Of a stretch of 64,000 nucleotides of DNA, positions 25,740 to 34,170 are shown in pieces; within the stretch, counting starts at the first letter, position 1; every line of letters begins with the position of its first letter. This stretch comes from Polaribacter irgensii 23-P. GTDB taxonomy: Bacteria; Bacteroidota; Bacteroidia; Flavobacteriales; Flavobacteriaceae. The position numbers and the translations under genes are program-made. The notes under the pieces are model-generated. The model was not told the origin of the DNA, made no database searches, and was given only the letters and a program-made list of their open reading frames with translations. The stretch spans positions 996,640 through 1,060,639 of the forward strand of contig NZ_CH724148.1 of assembly GCF_000153225.1 (NCBI RefSeq). Reading direction: 5' to 3'.

Positions 25740-26321
25740 TTACAATCCTAAATAAGCACCAATTAAATCTTCGGCTTCTTTGAAAGCAACCTCTAAATCA
25801 TAATTTTTAATGATTTTATCAAATTGTGGTGCTGTTGCCAGTTCTACGGAAGCTTTTGCAATGCGCATATTGATTTTTTCTTCGCTTTCTGTTTTGCGCT
25901 TTTTTAAGCGAATCTTCAATTCGTCTACACTTGGTGGTTTTACAAAAACCGCCAATGTCTCTAAAGGGTATTTCTTTTTAATGCGCAATCCACCAACAAC
26001 ATCAATGTCAAAAATAACGTGTTTTTCTAATGCCCAGATGCGTGTAATTTCTGTTTTTAAAGTTCCATAAAAATTATCTCGATAGACCTCTTCCCATTCT
26101 AGAAATTCATCACCTTTAATCTTACTTTTAAAATCTTTTAAGTCGATAAAGTAATAATCTTCTCCATTTTTTTCAAAGCCCCTTGGATCTCTTGAAGTTG
26201 CAGAAACAGAAAAGGCCAAATTGAACCGCTCTTGTTTTAACAAATGACGCACGATGGTTGTTTTCCCTGAGCCTGAAGGTGCCGAAAATACAAATAACTT
26301 TCCTTTAAAATGCTTACTCAT
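25740..26321 (-). CDS. gmk: Guanylate kinase
   Basis: The enzyme phosphorylates GMP to GDP. The 193 residues begin with the P-loop segment FVFSAPSGSGKTTIVRHLL. SVSATSRDPRGFEKNGEDYYF is the GMP-binding region and FIDLKDFKSKI with FLEWEEVYRDNFYGT follows, all in family order. Length is normal. It is 72 bp after yicC and before nadD. Confidence 0.97.
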   Translation of the reverse strand: MSKHFKGKLFVFSAPSGSGKTTIVRHLLKQERFNLAFSVSATSRDPRGFEKNGEDYYFIDLKDFKSKIKGDEFLEWEEVYRDNFYGTLKTEITRIWALEKHVIFDIDVVGGLRIKKKYPLETLAVFVKPPSVDELKIRLKKRKTESEEKINMRIAKASVELATAPQFDKIIKNYDLEVAFKEAEDLIGAYLGL

Positions 26322-26393
26322 AATCTGGTTTTTACGTTGTCATAAGGAGACTTCCTTGAGCGCAGTGAAACGTTTTTTTCGAAAATAACGTGT

Positions 26394-27260
26394 TTACAAA
26401 ACGTTTAATATTTGTTCTTTTATTTGTTCCAACTCATTTTTCATCTGAATCACTGCTTTTTGCATTGGAGCAAAATTAGCTTTAGATCCAGTGGTATTAA
26501 TTTCCCTGCCCATTTCCTGAACAATAAACCCTAATTTTTTACCATTAGAATCTTCTGAAGCCAAGGTTTGTAGGAAATAGTCTAAATGGTTTGCCAAGCG
26601 AACTTTTTCTTCGTTGATGTCTAATTTTTCAAGATAGTAAATCAATTCTTGTTCAAAACGATTTTCATCGAGGTCTACTTTTAAATCGTCGATAGCCTTT
26701 TTTAAACGGATTTTTACATTTTCAACGCGATCGCCATCCAATGCCTTTACTTCCTCTAGATAGGTTTGTATGTTTTTTATTCTTTCTTTAAAATCAATTT
26801 CTAAAGAAGCCGCTTCGTCTGTTCTATATTGTACAATTTCTCTAATGGCTGTGGTGATGCTGTCATCGATAAGTTGCCATTCATTGTCATCTAATTCCTC
26901 ACGGTCTGTCTTTAATGCATCTGGCATTCTTACTGCCATTTTAAGCAATTCAACATCATTGCCATCGCCCTGTGGAAACACATTCTTTAATTGTTGCATG
27001 TACGCTTGTACCACTCCAAGATTTACAGTGGTAGAAGTTTCGTCTGACGTCATTTCTATGTAGATTGAAAAATCTACTTTTCCGCGAACTAAAGCGCTTG
27101 CTAATTTTTTACGAACAGTCAATTCCTTTTCTTTGTAGTGGGAAGGAATGCGAACATTTAAATCCAAACTTTTACTGTTTAAAGATTTAATTTCTATGGT
27201 TACTTTTTTTGTAGGCAATTGTAAAACTGCTTTTCCGTAACCTGTCATCGATTGAATCAT
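26394..27260 (-). CDS. yicC: YicC-family endoribonuclease
   Basis: The 288-residue protein starts MIQSMTGYGKAVLQ, the family signature, followed by IEIKSLNSKSLDLNVRIP. The C-terminal part has GKKLGFIVQEMGREINTTGSKA, also a signature. YicC proteins are reported to be metal-dependent endoribonucleases acting on small RNAs. It heads the leftward cluster ahead of gmk, a widely conserved pairing. Confidence 0.95.
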   Translation of the reverse strand: MIQSMTGYGKAVLQLPTKKVTIEIKSLNSKSLDLNVRIPSHYKEKELTVRKKLASALVRGKVDFSIYIEMTSDETSTTVNLGVVQAYMQQLKNVFPQGDGNDVELLKMAVRMPDALKTDREELDDNEWQLIDDSITTAIREIVQYRTDEAASLEIDFKERIKNIQTYLEEVKALDGDRVENVKIRLKKAIDDLKVDLDENRFEQELIYYLEKLDINEEKVRLANHLDYFLQTLASEDSNGKKLGFIVQEMGREINTTGSKANFAPMQKAVIQMKNELEQIKEQILNVL

Positions 27261-27304
27261 AAAATCGTTATTTTAAATGAGTCGCAAATATACTTTTAAT
27301 TCCC

Positions 27305-28192
27305 CTATTTTTCTACTTGTTTGGTTACTAAATATACACCTAAAAAGATGAGTAATGTTGCGCTAATCTTTACTAAATTTAAAGAATCACTGCCAACAAT
27401 TAGAGCGTAAATAGCAGCAATTACAGGTTGTAAATAGATAAAAACACCCACTGTTGTGGGTTTTAATTTTGACAATCCGTAGAGGTTAAAAAGATAGGTT
27501 ACACAAGAAGTTAACAGCACTATAAAAGCAATATTCCAGTAGCTATTTTTTGGAATTCCGCTCCAAGCAATCTCTATGAATTCCGCATATCCAAAAGGGA
27601 TTACAAAAAGTAACCCGAACAAATACAACCATTTTACAAACACTACGGGGTGGTATTTTACGAGCAATTGTTTTGCGAGTACAAGGTACAAACCATAAGA
27701 GGCCGCGTTTACAAAAACTAAAAAGTTTCCCCAATTATTATTGGTGCTACTCTGTTCAGAAGCGCTGCCGAAAGTGATCAATAACAGGGCTCCGATTAAA
27801 CCGACAAAGACTCCGACAATGCGTTGTTTTCCGATGGCTTTTTTAATTAAAATACTGGAAAAAAGAAGCACCATAATAGGCGCCATAACCATCATGACAG
27901 CGGCGCTAATTGGAGTGGTGATGCTCAATCCTTTGAAAAAAGTAAGCATGTTTAGTGCGATGCCAAAAAAAGAAGCAACGCCTATTTTTTGATAGTCAGA
28001 TTTTTCTATTTTTTGCTGTTTTAAGAACAAGCCTAAGGTCCAAAACACCAGGGTACCCCCAGAAACTCTTAATAAAATAAAAGCATAGGGCTTTATATAT
28101 AGTGGCATGACTTCTTTGGCAACTGTGAAAGTGATTCCGTAAATTAGGGTAGCAATAGACACCGCAATTAAAGCAAGTATTCTTTTGTTCAT
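27305..28192 (-). CDS. EamA/DMT-family membrane transporter
   Basis: The 295-residue protein has about ten membrane helices in two EamA repeats (roughly 5-140 and 150-290). The first repeat contains YIKPYAFILLRVSGGTLVFW and PISAAVMMVMAPIMVLL. The second contains KLKPTTVGVFIYLQPVIAAI, the usual late EamA motif. The substrate cannot be told; relatives export amino acids or metabolites. It lies 44 bp downstream of nothing on its own strand and is transcribed toward yicC, so it may be its own unit. Confidence 0.9.
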   Translation of the reverse strand: MNKRILALIAVSIATLIYGITFTVAKEVMPLYIKPYAFILLRVSGGTLVFWTLGLFLKQQKIEKSDYQKIGVASFFGIALNMLTFFKGLSITTPISAAVMMVMAPIMVLLFSSILIKKAIGKQRIVGVFVGLIGALLLITFGSASEQSSTNNNWGNFLVFVNAASYGLYLVLAKQLLVKYHPVVFVKWLYLFGLLFVIPFGYAEFIEIAWSGIPKNSYWNIAFIVLLTSCVTYLFNLYGLSKLKPTTVGVFIYLQPVIAAIYALIVGSDSLNLVKISATLLIFLGVYLVTKQVEK

Positions 28193-28371
28193 TTGGAAGT
28201 ATTTTGATTCCTATAAAGCCTGCGAAGATGCGTATAAATTTTAAATGTATCTCTAAAAAAAGGGGAAACACTTTTTAAAATTCTGCAGCTTAAAATCGCC
28301 ATTGTACAAGGCACTTCTGAAGAGAGACGATTTTGCGATTTGCAGTGAATTTGTTTACTTATCTTCACAGA

Positions 28372-29025
28372 ATGCAAATACACCACATCTCAGAGAGTAA
28401 TTCCATTTTAAATAAATTTATAGCAGAAATTAGAGACGTTACTATTCAGAAGGATTCTTTGCGTTTTCGGAGAAATATAGAGAGAATTGGGGAGGTTTTA
28501 GGCTACGAGTTGAGTAAAAACCTTTCTTACAAAAGCGTTGAGGTTGTGACTCCTTTGGGTACAAAATTAATAAATGAACCCGTGAATGATGTCGTGTTGT
28601 GTTCCATTTTAAGGGCAGGTTTGCCGCTACATCAAGGGTTGTTAAATTATTTTGATGCTGCTGAAAATGCTTTTATTTCTGCTTACAGACGGCATCCAAA
28701 CAACGATGCCGATTTCGAGATTGTTGTCGAATATTTTGCAGCACCCTCAATAAAAGGGAAAACATTACTATTGGCAGACCCGATGCTGGCTACTGGTCAA
28801 AGTTTAGTTGCAGTGTATGACGCTATTCAGAAATACGGTGCACCAAAAGAATTGCATATTGTTGTTGTGATCGCTGCAAAAGAAGGCATTGCCTTCGTGA
28901 AAGAACATTTTCCTGAAAACACGCATTTATGGATTGCAGCAATAGACAACGATCTAAGTGACAAAGGGTATATTATTCCTGGCTTGGGTGATGCTGGAGA
29001 CCTTGCTTTTGGAAGTAAATTATAA
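28372..29025 (+). CDS. upp: Uracil phosphoribosyltransferase
   Basis: The enzyme makes UMP from uracil and PRPP. From the ATG at 28372 it has 217 residues and begins MQIHHISESNSILNKFIAEI. The frame is open 13 codons further upstream, but those residues do not fit. The PRPP loop is LADPMLATGQSLVAVYDAI, and AIDNDLSDKGYIIPGLGDAGDLAFG is the uracil-binding end. Its last 6 bases overlap the convergent DUF6427 gene. Confidence 0.95.
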   Translation: MQIHHISESNSILNKFIAEIRDVTIQKDSLRFRRNIERIGEVLGYELSKNLSYKSVEVVTPLGTKLINEPVNDVVLCSILRAGLPLHQGLLNYFDAAENAFISAYRRHPNNDADFEIVVEYFAAPSIKGKTLLLADPMLATGQSLVAVYDAIQKYGAPKELHIVVVIAAKEGIAFVKEHFPENTHLWIAAIDNDLSDKGYIIPGLGDAGDLAFGSKL

Positions 29026-29949
29026 TAAAAAAGGAAAAGAGACAGCACTTATAAACAGGACTATAAAAAATAGATTTCTCAAAAACACAGTAGGAATTGT
29101 TTCTGCTCCGTTTGCAATAATTATTGCAGCAGGGAAGACTAAAAATAAAAGCTCCGAACCATTTTTATTAGAAATCAATAATGCAAACAAAACCCCAAGA
29201 AATACATTTAGGATGAGAAGAATCCAACTTTTTTTAAAAGAGTTGTTAATAGAGAAGGTTTTTGGAGATTTCACGAGCATTGAAAGAAAAGAAAGGCTTA
29301 GAACGGCAATGGTGAGCCAGTAAAAAGGGCGCACTGCATAGAAATTAAAAGAAGCAGGAATCTCAAAATAAAAAAGATTGGTAAAAAGATACAATTGATC
29401 AAACCAGAAACAGTGCGTAAAGTATAAAAGGGCAGGAGTTAAAAAGCCAATTATCGGCGTGAATAAGTTGTTGATTGTCAATTCTTGATGAAGAAGAATA
29501 GCGCTGTATATCAGTATTGAAAAGACGGCAGTAAAAGGATCTATAAGAAATAAAACACCGAGCCAAAAGCCACTGTCAAAAAGTTTTTTTAAGACGTTTT
29601 TGTGCGATTTTAAGCTGTATGTTTTTCTGAGGAAAAGAGTGTATAACAATAGGATAGTTAACGTTTTAAAGTTGCTTATTGTCGGTAGGAAATCACTGAG
29701 TAATATCGTAAAAATAAAAAAAGCATAAGAATTGTCGAAGGTTAAATTATTTTTAGAAACAATAAAGTTATAAAAAAAAAAAATACTGTAGTAGAATCCG
29801 AGAAACCCTGCGGTTTCGAACAGGTTGTTAAAGTTAAAATTTTGGGAAGGGAAGCGTGAAAAAGAGGCAAATAAAAACGAGCCAGTAAACAAGCTGAGAA
29901 GAATTATAAAATTGATTGGCTTAGATTTCCCTAAAAAATTGGCTCGCAT
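29020..29949 (-). CDS. DUF6427 polytopic membrane protein
   Basis: The 309-residue protein has about ten hydrophobic segments and begins MRANFLGKSKPINFIILLSL. I associate this start and its place next to upp with the flavobacterial family DUF6427. It is very rich in Phe, Leu and Ile. It recalls multi-span envelope proteins, but no catalytic motif is evident and the function is unknown. Its 3' end overlaps that of upp by 6 bases, and it is divergent from the DUF6341 gene. Confidence 0.82.
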   Translation of the reverse strand: MRANFLGKSKPINFIILLSLFTGSFLFASFSRFPSQNFNFNNLFETAGFLGFYYSIFFFYNFIVSKNNLTFDNSYAFFIFTILLSDFLPTISNFKTLTILLLYTLFLRKTYSLKSHKNVLKKLFDSGFWLGVLFLIDPFTAVFSILIYSAILLHQELTINNLFTPIIGFLTPALLYFTHCFWFDQLYLFTNLFYFEIPASFNFYAVRPFYWLTIAVLSLSFLSMLVKSPKTFSINNSFKKSWILLILNVFLGVLFALLISNKNGSELLFLVFPAAIIIANGAETIPTVFLRNLFFIVLFISAVSFPFLL

Positions 29950-29961
29950 TGATTCTTTTGT

Positions 29962-29969
29962 TATTTTTG
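29962..29969 (+). promoter_or_regulatory. TAnnTTTG promoter box of the DUF6341-trmB unit
   Basis: TATTTTTG lies 21 bases before the ATG at 29991, in the 41-bp space between two divergent genes. Confidence 0.6.
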
Positions 29970-29990
29970 CAGGGTAAAGATAAATAAGTT

Positions 29991-30212
29991 ATGATAGCAG
30001 GCAATATTTTTAAGTGGATTGGTAGTTTATTTACAGATCTATTATTTCTTCCCTTTAATTGGTTACGCACAACAGTTGCAAAAGGAGATTTAGGTTGGTG
30101 GATATCGAATGCAGTAAATTGGTTTTTCTTATTAATTCTTTTAGTTCTGTTTGCATATTGGATGAAAGAATCGCGTCGCTTTGCAAAAGAGGGAACAGAA
30201 GATAAAGCTTAA
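29991..30212 (+). CDS. DUF6341 small membrane protein
   Basis: The 73-residue protein begins MIAGNIFKWIGSLFTDLLFLPFNWLR, with an amphipathic or membrane-embedded start. One clear membrane helix follows (about 40-60: WFFLLILLVLFAYWM) and the tail is charged (KESRRFAKEGTEDKA). I associate it with the flavobacterial family DUF6341, which is found near upp and DUF6427. The function is unknown. It lies 9 bp before trmB. Confidence 0.78.
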   Translation: MIAGNIFKWIGSLFTDLLFLPFNWLRTTVAKGDLGWWISNAVNWFFLLILLVLFAYWMKESRRFAKEGTEDKA

Positions 30213-30221
30213 TTCTATAAT

Positions 30222-30893
30222 TTGGGAAGTAAAAACAAACTGAAACGTTTCAAAGAAAATGAAATGTTTAAAAATGTCATTCAGCCGACAAGAGAGGAAG
30301 TAGTTACAAATTTTTCTCAGCAAGGCAAATGGCATTCTTTTTTTGGAAACAACAATCCTATTGTTGTGGAACTGGGTTGCGGTAAGGGTGAATACACCAT
30401 TGCGCTGGCTAGAAAAAATCCAAATAGAAACTATGTTGGAATCGATATCAAAGGTGCACGATTTTGGCGTGGCGCAAAAACAGCAATTGAAGAAAACTTA
30501 CCAAATGTTGCTTTTGTAAGAACTCAAATAGAATTGGTAGCTTGTGTTTTTGCTGAAAATGAAGTTGCTGAAATCTGGATTACCTTTCCAGATCCTCAAA
30601 TAAAATACCAACGTACAAAACATCGAATGACCAACAGTTCTTTCATGAAAAAGTACCATCATATTTTAAATGAAGATGGGATTGTGAATTTAAAGACAGA
30701 CAGTGAGTTTATGCATGGTTATACACTTGGGTTGTTGCAAGGTGCTGGGCATGAGGTGCTGTATGCAAATCATACGGTGTATAAAAATGAGGGTGCTCCC
30801 AAAGAGGTGACAGAGATCCAGACTTTTTATGAAAACCAGTATTTAGAAGTTGGAAAGCCCATTACATATATTAAATTTCGACTGAAGTATTAA
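30222..30893 (+). CDS. trmB: tRNA (guanine-N7-)-methyltransferase
   Basis: The enzyme methylates G46 of tRNA with S-adenosylmethionine. The 223 residues start at a TTG (30222); MGSKNKLKRFKENEMF is the start usual in flavobacteria, so a rare start codon is more likely than a later ATG at 30261. VVELGCGKGEYTIALA is the SAM-binding site, NYVGIDIKGARFWRGAK follows, and WITFPDPQIKYQRTKHRM is the TrmB signature. Length is normal. Confidence 0.93.
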   Translation: MGSKNKLKRFKENEMFKNVIQPTREEVVTNFSQQGKWHSFFGNNNPIVVELGCGKGEYTIALARKNPNRNYVGIDIKGARFWRGAKTAIEENLPNVAFVRTQIELVACVFAENEVAEIWITFPDPQIKYQRTKHRMTNSSFMKKYHHILNEDGIVNLKTDSEFMHGYTLGLLQGAGHEVLYANHTVYKNEGAPKEVTEIQTFYENQYLEVGKPITYIKFRLKY

Positions 30894-30949
30894 TGTTATG
30901 TAGGGGTACTGTGAAATAATTATTTCACAAAACTTCTTACCTTCACATC

Positions 30950-31276
30950 TTGAAAGACACAGATAATTTTTTTGATAAAGTATACGAAATTGCACGTTTA
31001 ATTCCCTTTGGTCGAGTTACTAGTTACGGTGCTATTGCAAGTTATCTTGGTGCTGCAAAATCAGCAAGAATGGTGGGTTGGGCGATGAATAACTCTCACC
31101 ATCAACCAACATCGGTACCTGCCCACAGAGTCGTCAATAGAAAGGGTTTGCTTACGGGGAAACATCATTTTGAAGGGACTAATTTAATGCAGCAATTGCT
31201 AGAAAGCGAGGGAATTGTGGTCGTTGAAAATCAAATTCAAGATTTTGAACGCGTTTTTTGGAATCCTATAGAATAG
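30950..31276 (+). CDS. Alkyltransferase-like protein (MGMT fold without catalytic Cys)
   Basis: The 108-residue protein probably starts at the TTG at 30950. It keeps the DNA-binding part of O6-methylguanine methyltransferases (PFGRVTSYGAIASYLG, SARMVGWAMNN with the arginine finger R40). In the active-site motif the expected PCHRV reads PAHRV (57-61), so A58 replaces the alkyl-accepting Cys. Such ATL proteins bind alkylated bases and hand them to nucleotide excision repair. It lies between trmB and mrp. Confidence 0.85.
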   Translation: MKDTDNFFDKVYEIARLIPFGRVTSYGAIASYLGAAKSARMVGWAMNNSHHQPTSVPAHRVVNRKGLLTGKHHFEGTNLMQQLLESEGIVVVENQIQDFERVFWNPIE

Positions 31277-31427
31277 TGGTCTTTGCTGTTTTGAATTTTA
31301 CAAAAAGCAGGCACTATTTGAAAGAAAAAAGTTGGATAGAACTTATAGAAAGCGATTTGCATAATTTCCAGCTATTAAACCATAAAGAATCACAATCTAC
31401 AAGCTTTATTTTCTGAACAGTAAGGCG

Positions 31428-31435
31428 TACCTTTG
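31428..31435 (+). promoter_or_regulatory. TAnnTTTG promoter box of mrp
   Basis: TACCTTTG matches the Bacteroidota -7 element, 26 bases before the GTG start at 31462. Confidence 0.65.
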
Positions 31436-31461
31436 TAAACAAGATTAAATCAACACAAGAC

Positions 31462-32601
31462 GTGAGTTTTAAAAAAGAGGACGTATATAAAGCATTAGAC
31501 ACTATAACGGCTCCTGGAGAAGGAAAGAGTTTGGTGGAAAACAAAAATATAACAAATGTTGTTGCGTTTGGAGACGAGGTAGAGATCGATGTAACGATTG
31601 GGAATCCTACGTTACAGGCAAAAAAGAAAATTGAAGGGGAGATTACTAAGGTGATTCATGCAAAAGTCTCAGAGAAAATTGTTGTAAAGATCAATTTAAC
31701 TGTGGAAAAGACAGCTTCAAAGGAGAATCCGAATAAGATTCGTGGAAAAGAAATACCAAACATCAAAAATATTATTGCGATTGCGTCTGGCAAAGGAGGT
31801 GTAGGAAAATCTACAATTACGGCAAATACCGCGATATCTTTAGCTAAAATGGGCTTTAATGTTGGTGTCTTAGATGCGGATGTCTACGGTCCATCGCAAC
31901 ATATAATGTTTGATGTTGAACGTAAAAAGCCACTTTCGGTAAATGTAGAAGGACGTTCAAAAATGAAACCTGTAGAGAATTACGGTGTAAAGTTATTGTC
32001 TTTAGGTTTTTTTACAGATCCAGGACAGGCAGTAATCTGGCGGGGGCCAATGGCTTCTAAGGCCTTAAATCAATTGATTTTTGATGCAGATTGGGGTGAA
32101 TTGGATTTTTTGTTAATCGATTTGCCACCGGGAACAGGTGATGTGCATTTGTCAATTGTACAGGCATTGCCAATTAGTGGAGCGGTAGTGGTAAGCACTC
32201 CGCAAAACATAGCTTTGGCAGATGCTCGAAAGGGTGTTGCCATGTTTCAACAAGAGAACATCAATGTGCCCGTATTAGGAATCATAGAGAATATGTCTTA
32301 TTTTACACCAGAAGAATTGCCAAACAATAAGTACTATATCTTTGGAAAAGATGGAGCAAAGAATTTAGCAGAAGACATTAAAACTAGGTTTTTAGGCGAG
32401 ATTCCTTTAGTACAAAGCATCCGTGAATCTGGCGATGTTGGACGCCCAGTAGCCTTGCAAGAGGGGACTGCATTAGAAAATGCGTTTAAAGAGATCACAA
32501 AAGAAATGGTTGCAGAACTGTTAAAAAGAAACGAGAGTTTGCCACCGACAGAAGTTGTGAGAATTACAACAATGAGTGGTTGTAGTGCCGTAAAAAAATA
32601 A
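31462..32601 (+). CDS. mrp: Mrp/NBP35-family iron-sulfur cluster carrier ATPase
   Basis: The 379-residue protein starts at a GTG (MSFKKEDVYKALDTITAPGE). Residues 1-85 are a MIP18/DUF59 domain. The deviant Walker A ASGKGGVGKST is at 108-118 and VLDADVYGPSQH follows. The CxxC pair that binds a bridging cluster in enteric Mrp/ApbC is not seen after IIENMSYF, where the sequence continues TPEELPNNKYYIFG. Cysteines are scarce, with only one near the C-terminus (SGCSAVKK). It is 3 bp before a NifU-domain gene, which supports a role in iron-sulfur assembly. Confidence 0.93.
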   Translation: MSFKKEDVYKALDTITAPGEGKSLVENKNITNVVAFGDEVEIDVTIGNPTLQAKKKIEGEITKVIHAKVSEKIVVKINLTVEKTASKENPNKIRGKEIPNIKNIIAIASGKGGVGKSTITANTAISLAKMGFNVGVLDADVYGPSQHIMFDVERKKPLSVNVEGRSKMKPVENYGVKLLSLGFFTDPGQAVIWRGPMASKALNQLIFDADWGELDFLLIDLPPGTGDVHLSIVQALPISGAVVVSTPQNIALADARKGVAMFQQENINVPVLGIIENMSYFTPEELPNNKYYIFGKDGAKNLAEDIKTRFLGEIPLVQSIRESGDVGRPVALQEGTALENAFKEITKEMVAELLKRNESLPPTEVVRITTMSGCSAVKK

Positions 32602-32604
32602 ATT

Positions 32605-32841
32605 ATGACAACAGAAGAAACACTAGAAAATGTAGAAAAAGCCTTGGAAGAAATTCGCCCATTTTTAATGAGTGATGGAGGTAATATTAAACTACTGTCG
32701 ATAGAAGACGGTGTTGTAAAAGTTCAGTTAGAGGGCGCTTGTACAGGTTGCTCTGTAAATCAAATGACCTTAAAGAACGGTGTGGAAGCAACCATTAAAA
32801 AGTATGCACCACAGATTGTAGAAGTTATAAACGTGGCTTAA
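32605..32841 (+). CDS. NifU C-terminal-domain scaffold protein
   Basis: The 78-residue protein is a stand-alone NifU-like (Nfu) domain. It begins MTTEETLENVEKALEEIRPF, then LMSDGGNIKLLSIEDGVVKV and the cluster-binding C46-x-x-C49 in LEGACTGCSVNQMTLKNGVE. Dimers of such proteins carry one [4Fe-4S] cluster. It follows mrp by 3 bp, so the two are co-expressed. Confidence 0.94.
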   Translation: MTTEETLENVEKALEEIRPFLMSDGGNIKLLSIEDGVVKVQLEGACTGCSVNQMTLKNGVEATIKKYAPQIVEVINVA

Positions 32842-32872
32842 GCCAGTGGAGGAATACAAACGAATAAGCAAG

Positions 32873-32884
32873 GGCGCTAGCGCC
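32873..32884. repeat. GC-rich 12-bp palindrome
   Basis: GGCGCTAGCGCC is a perfect palindrome between the NifU gene and the following terminator, and stands out in this AT-rich region. Confidence 0.6.
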
Positions 32885-32902
32885 ATTAACCATATAAAAA
32901 AG

Positions 32903-32933
32903 ACCTCACAAGGATACTACTTTGTGGGGTTTT
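32903..32933 (+). terminator. Terminator after the mrp-NifU unit
   Basis: Arms ACCTCACAA (32903-32911) and TTGTGGGGT (32922-32930) pair with one wobble and are followed by T residues. It ends just before the next gene. Confidence 0.75.
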
Positions 32934-32946
32934 GAAAAGAAAAAGA

Positions 32947-34002
32947 ATGATTACAACAGATATCTTAATTATTGGGGCAGGGCCTACAGGACTGTTTACC
33001 GTTTTTGAAGCAGGCTTGTTAAAAATGCGCTGTCATTTAATAGATGCACTGCCACAAGCTGGTGGACAATGTTCTGAAATCTATCCCAAAAAACCAATCT
33101 ATGACATCCCTGCGTATCCAGAGATTCTTGCAGGAGACTTAACGCTCAAGCTCATGGAACAAATTAAACAATTTGAACCCGGTTTCACTTTAGGAGAGCG
33201 TGCAGAGACCATAGAAAAGCAAGCAGATGAAACTTTTGTAGTGACGACGAATAAAGGGACAAAACACCACGCCAAAACAGTAGCAATTGCTGGAGGATTA
33301 GGGTCTTTTGAACCTCGAAAACCTCCGATTCTCAACATTTCAGATTTTGAAGACAAGGGAGTAGAGTATATTATTCGGGATCCAGAGTTGTATAGAAATA
33401 AAAAAGTGGTGATTTCTGGAGGAGGAGATTCTGCTTTAGATTGGGCAATATTTTTAACAGATGTGGCTGCAGAAGTAACTTTAATTCACAGAAGAAATGA
33501 GTTTAGAGGGGCTTTAGACTCTGTAGATAAAGTACAAGAATTAAAAGATGCTGGTAAAATTATTATGATAACACCAGCAGAAGTAAAGGGAATTTTGGGT
33601 ACTGATAAAGTAACCGGAGTTGCTGTGATTCGAGATGGAGGCGAAGAATTTACCATTGTAACAGACCATTTTATTCCGCTTTTTGGATTGTCTCCAAAAC
33701 TAGGCCCGATTGCAAATTGGGGATTAGAAATCGAAAAAAATGCGATTAAAGTAAACAATGCCCTCGATTATCAAACCAACATTCCAGGAATTTATGCCAT
33801 TGGAGATGTAAATACCTACCCAGGAAAGTTGAAACTAATTCTTTGTGGTTTCCACGAAGCAACTTTAATGTGTCAAAGTGTTTACAAACGTATTTTTCCC
33901 GATAAAAAATATGTGATGAAATACACCACCGTTGGAGGTGTAGATGGTTTTGACGGCACAAGAAAAGAGGCACCCAAAGCAGTGGTTAAAAAGATTGAAT
34001 AA
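32947..34002 (+). CDS. Ferredoxin-NADP reductase-like flavoprotein (TrxR-like type)
   Basis: From the ATG at 32947 the protein has 351 residues and begins MITTDILIIGAGPTGLFTVF, the FAD-binding start. An earlier TTG at 32932 would lie inside the terminator. GGQCSEIYPKKPIYDIPAYP replaces the redox CxxC of thioredoxin reductases, so this is the reductase type without a disulfide. VVISGGGDSALDWAIFL is the NAD(P)H site and PGIYAIGDVNTYPGK the second FAD site. The family reduces ferredoxin or flavodoxin with NADPH. Nearby iron-sulfur genes fit, but a partner is not shown. Confidence 0.88.
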   Translation: MITTDILIIGAGPTGLFTVFEAGLLKMRCHLIDALPQAGGQCSEIYPKKPIYDIPAYPEILAGDLTLKLMEQIKQFEPGFTLGERAETIEKQADETFVVTTNKGTKHHAKTVAIAGGLGSFEPRKPPILNISDFEDKGVEYIIRDPELYRNKKVVISGGGDSALDWAIFLTDVAAEVTLIHRRNEFRGALDSVDKVQELKDAGKIIMITPAEVKGILGTDKVTGVAVIRDGGEEFTIVTDHFIPLFGLSPKLGPIANWGLEIEKNAIKVNNALDYQTNIPGIYAIGDVNTYPGKLKLILCGFHEATLMCQSVYKRIFPDKKYVMKYTTVGGVDGFDGTRKEAPKAVVKKIE

Positions 34003-34010
34003 TAAATAAA

Positions 34011-34043
34011 GGTCTTCACAAGTTTTTGAAACTCGTGAAGACC
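34011..34043. repeat. Hairpin after the reductase gene
   Basis: GGTCTTCAC (34011-34019) and GTGAAGACC (34035-34043) are perfect arms, extended inward by AGTT/AACT after one mismatch. No T run follows, so it is not a standard terminator; it may stabilise the mRNA end. Confidence 0.6.
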
Positions 34044-34162
34044 AAAATCTTCGGCTTTATTTTCGCAGTTCTTCACTGTGAGATTCCAAAAATTAGCAGT
34101 CAGCTTTTAGACCTTTAGTACAGGATACTTCACTTAAAAGAAAATTTTTAACAGACTTTTTG

Positions 34163-34170
34163 TACATTTG
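34163..34170 (+). promoter_or_regulatory. TAnnTTTG box, candidate hmgA promoter
   Basis: TACATTTG matches the Bacteroidota -7 element. It lies about 176 bases before the hmgA ATG, so a closer promoter may exist instead. Confidence 0.45.

Noticed and set aside
26322..26393. Repeat-like GAGCGCAGTGAAAC between gmk and yicC
   Set aside because: It recalls fragments common in flavobacterial intergenic DNA, but it is short and no second copy is seen in this window.
28958..29323. 121-residue plus-strand frame
   Set aside because: It is the shadow of upp and the opposite strand of DUF6427, with basic low-complexity composition.
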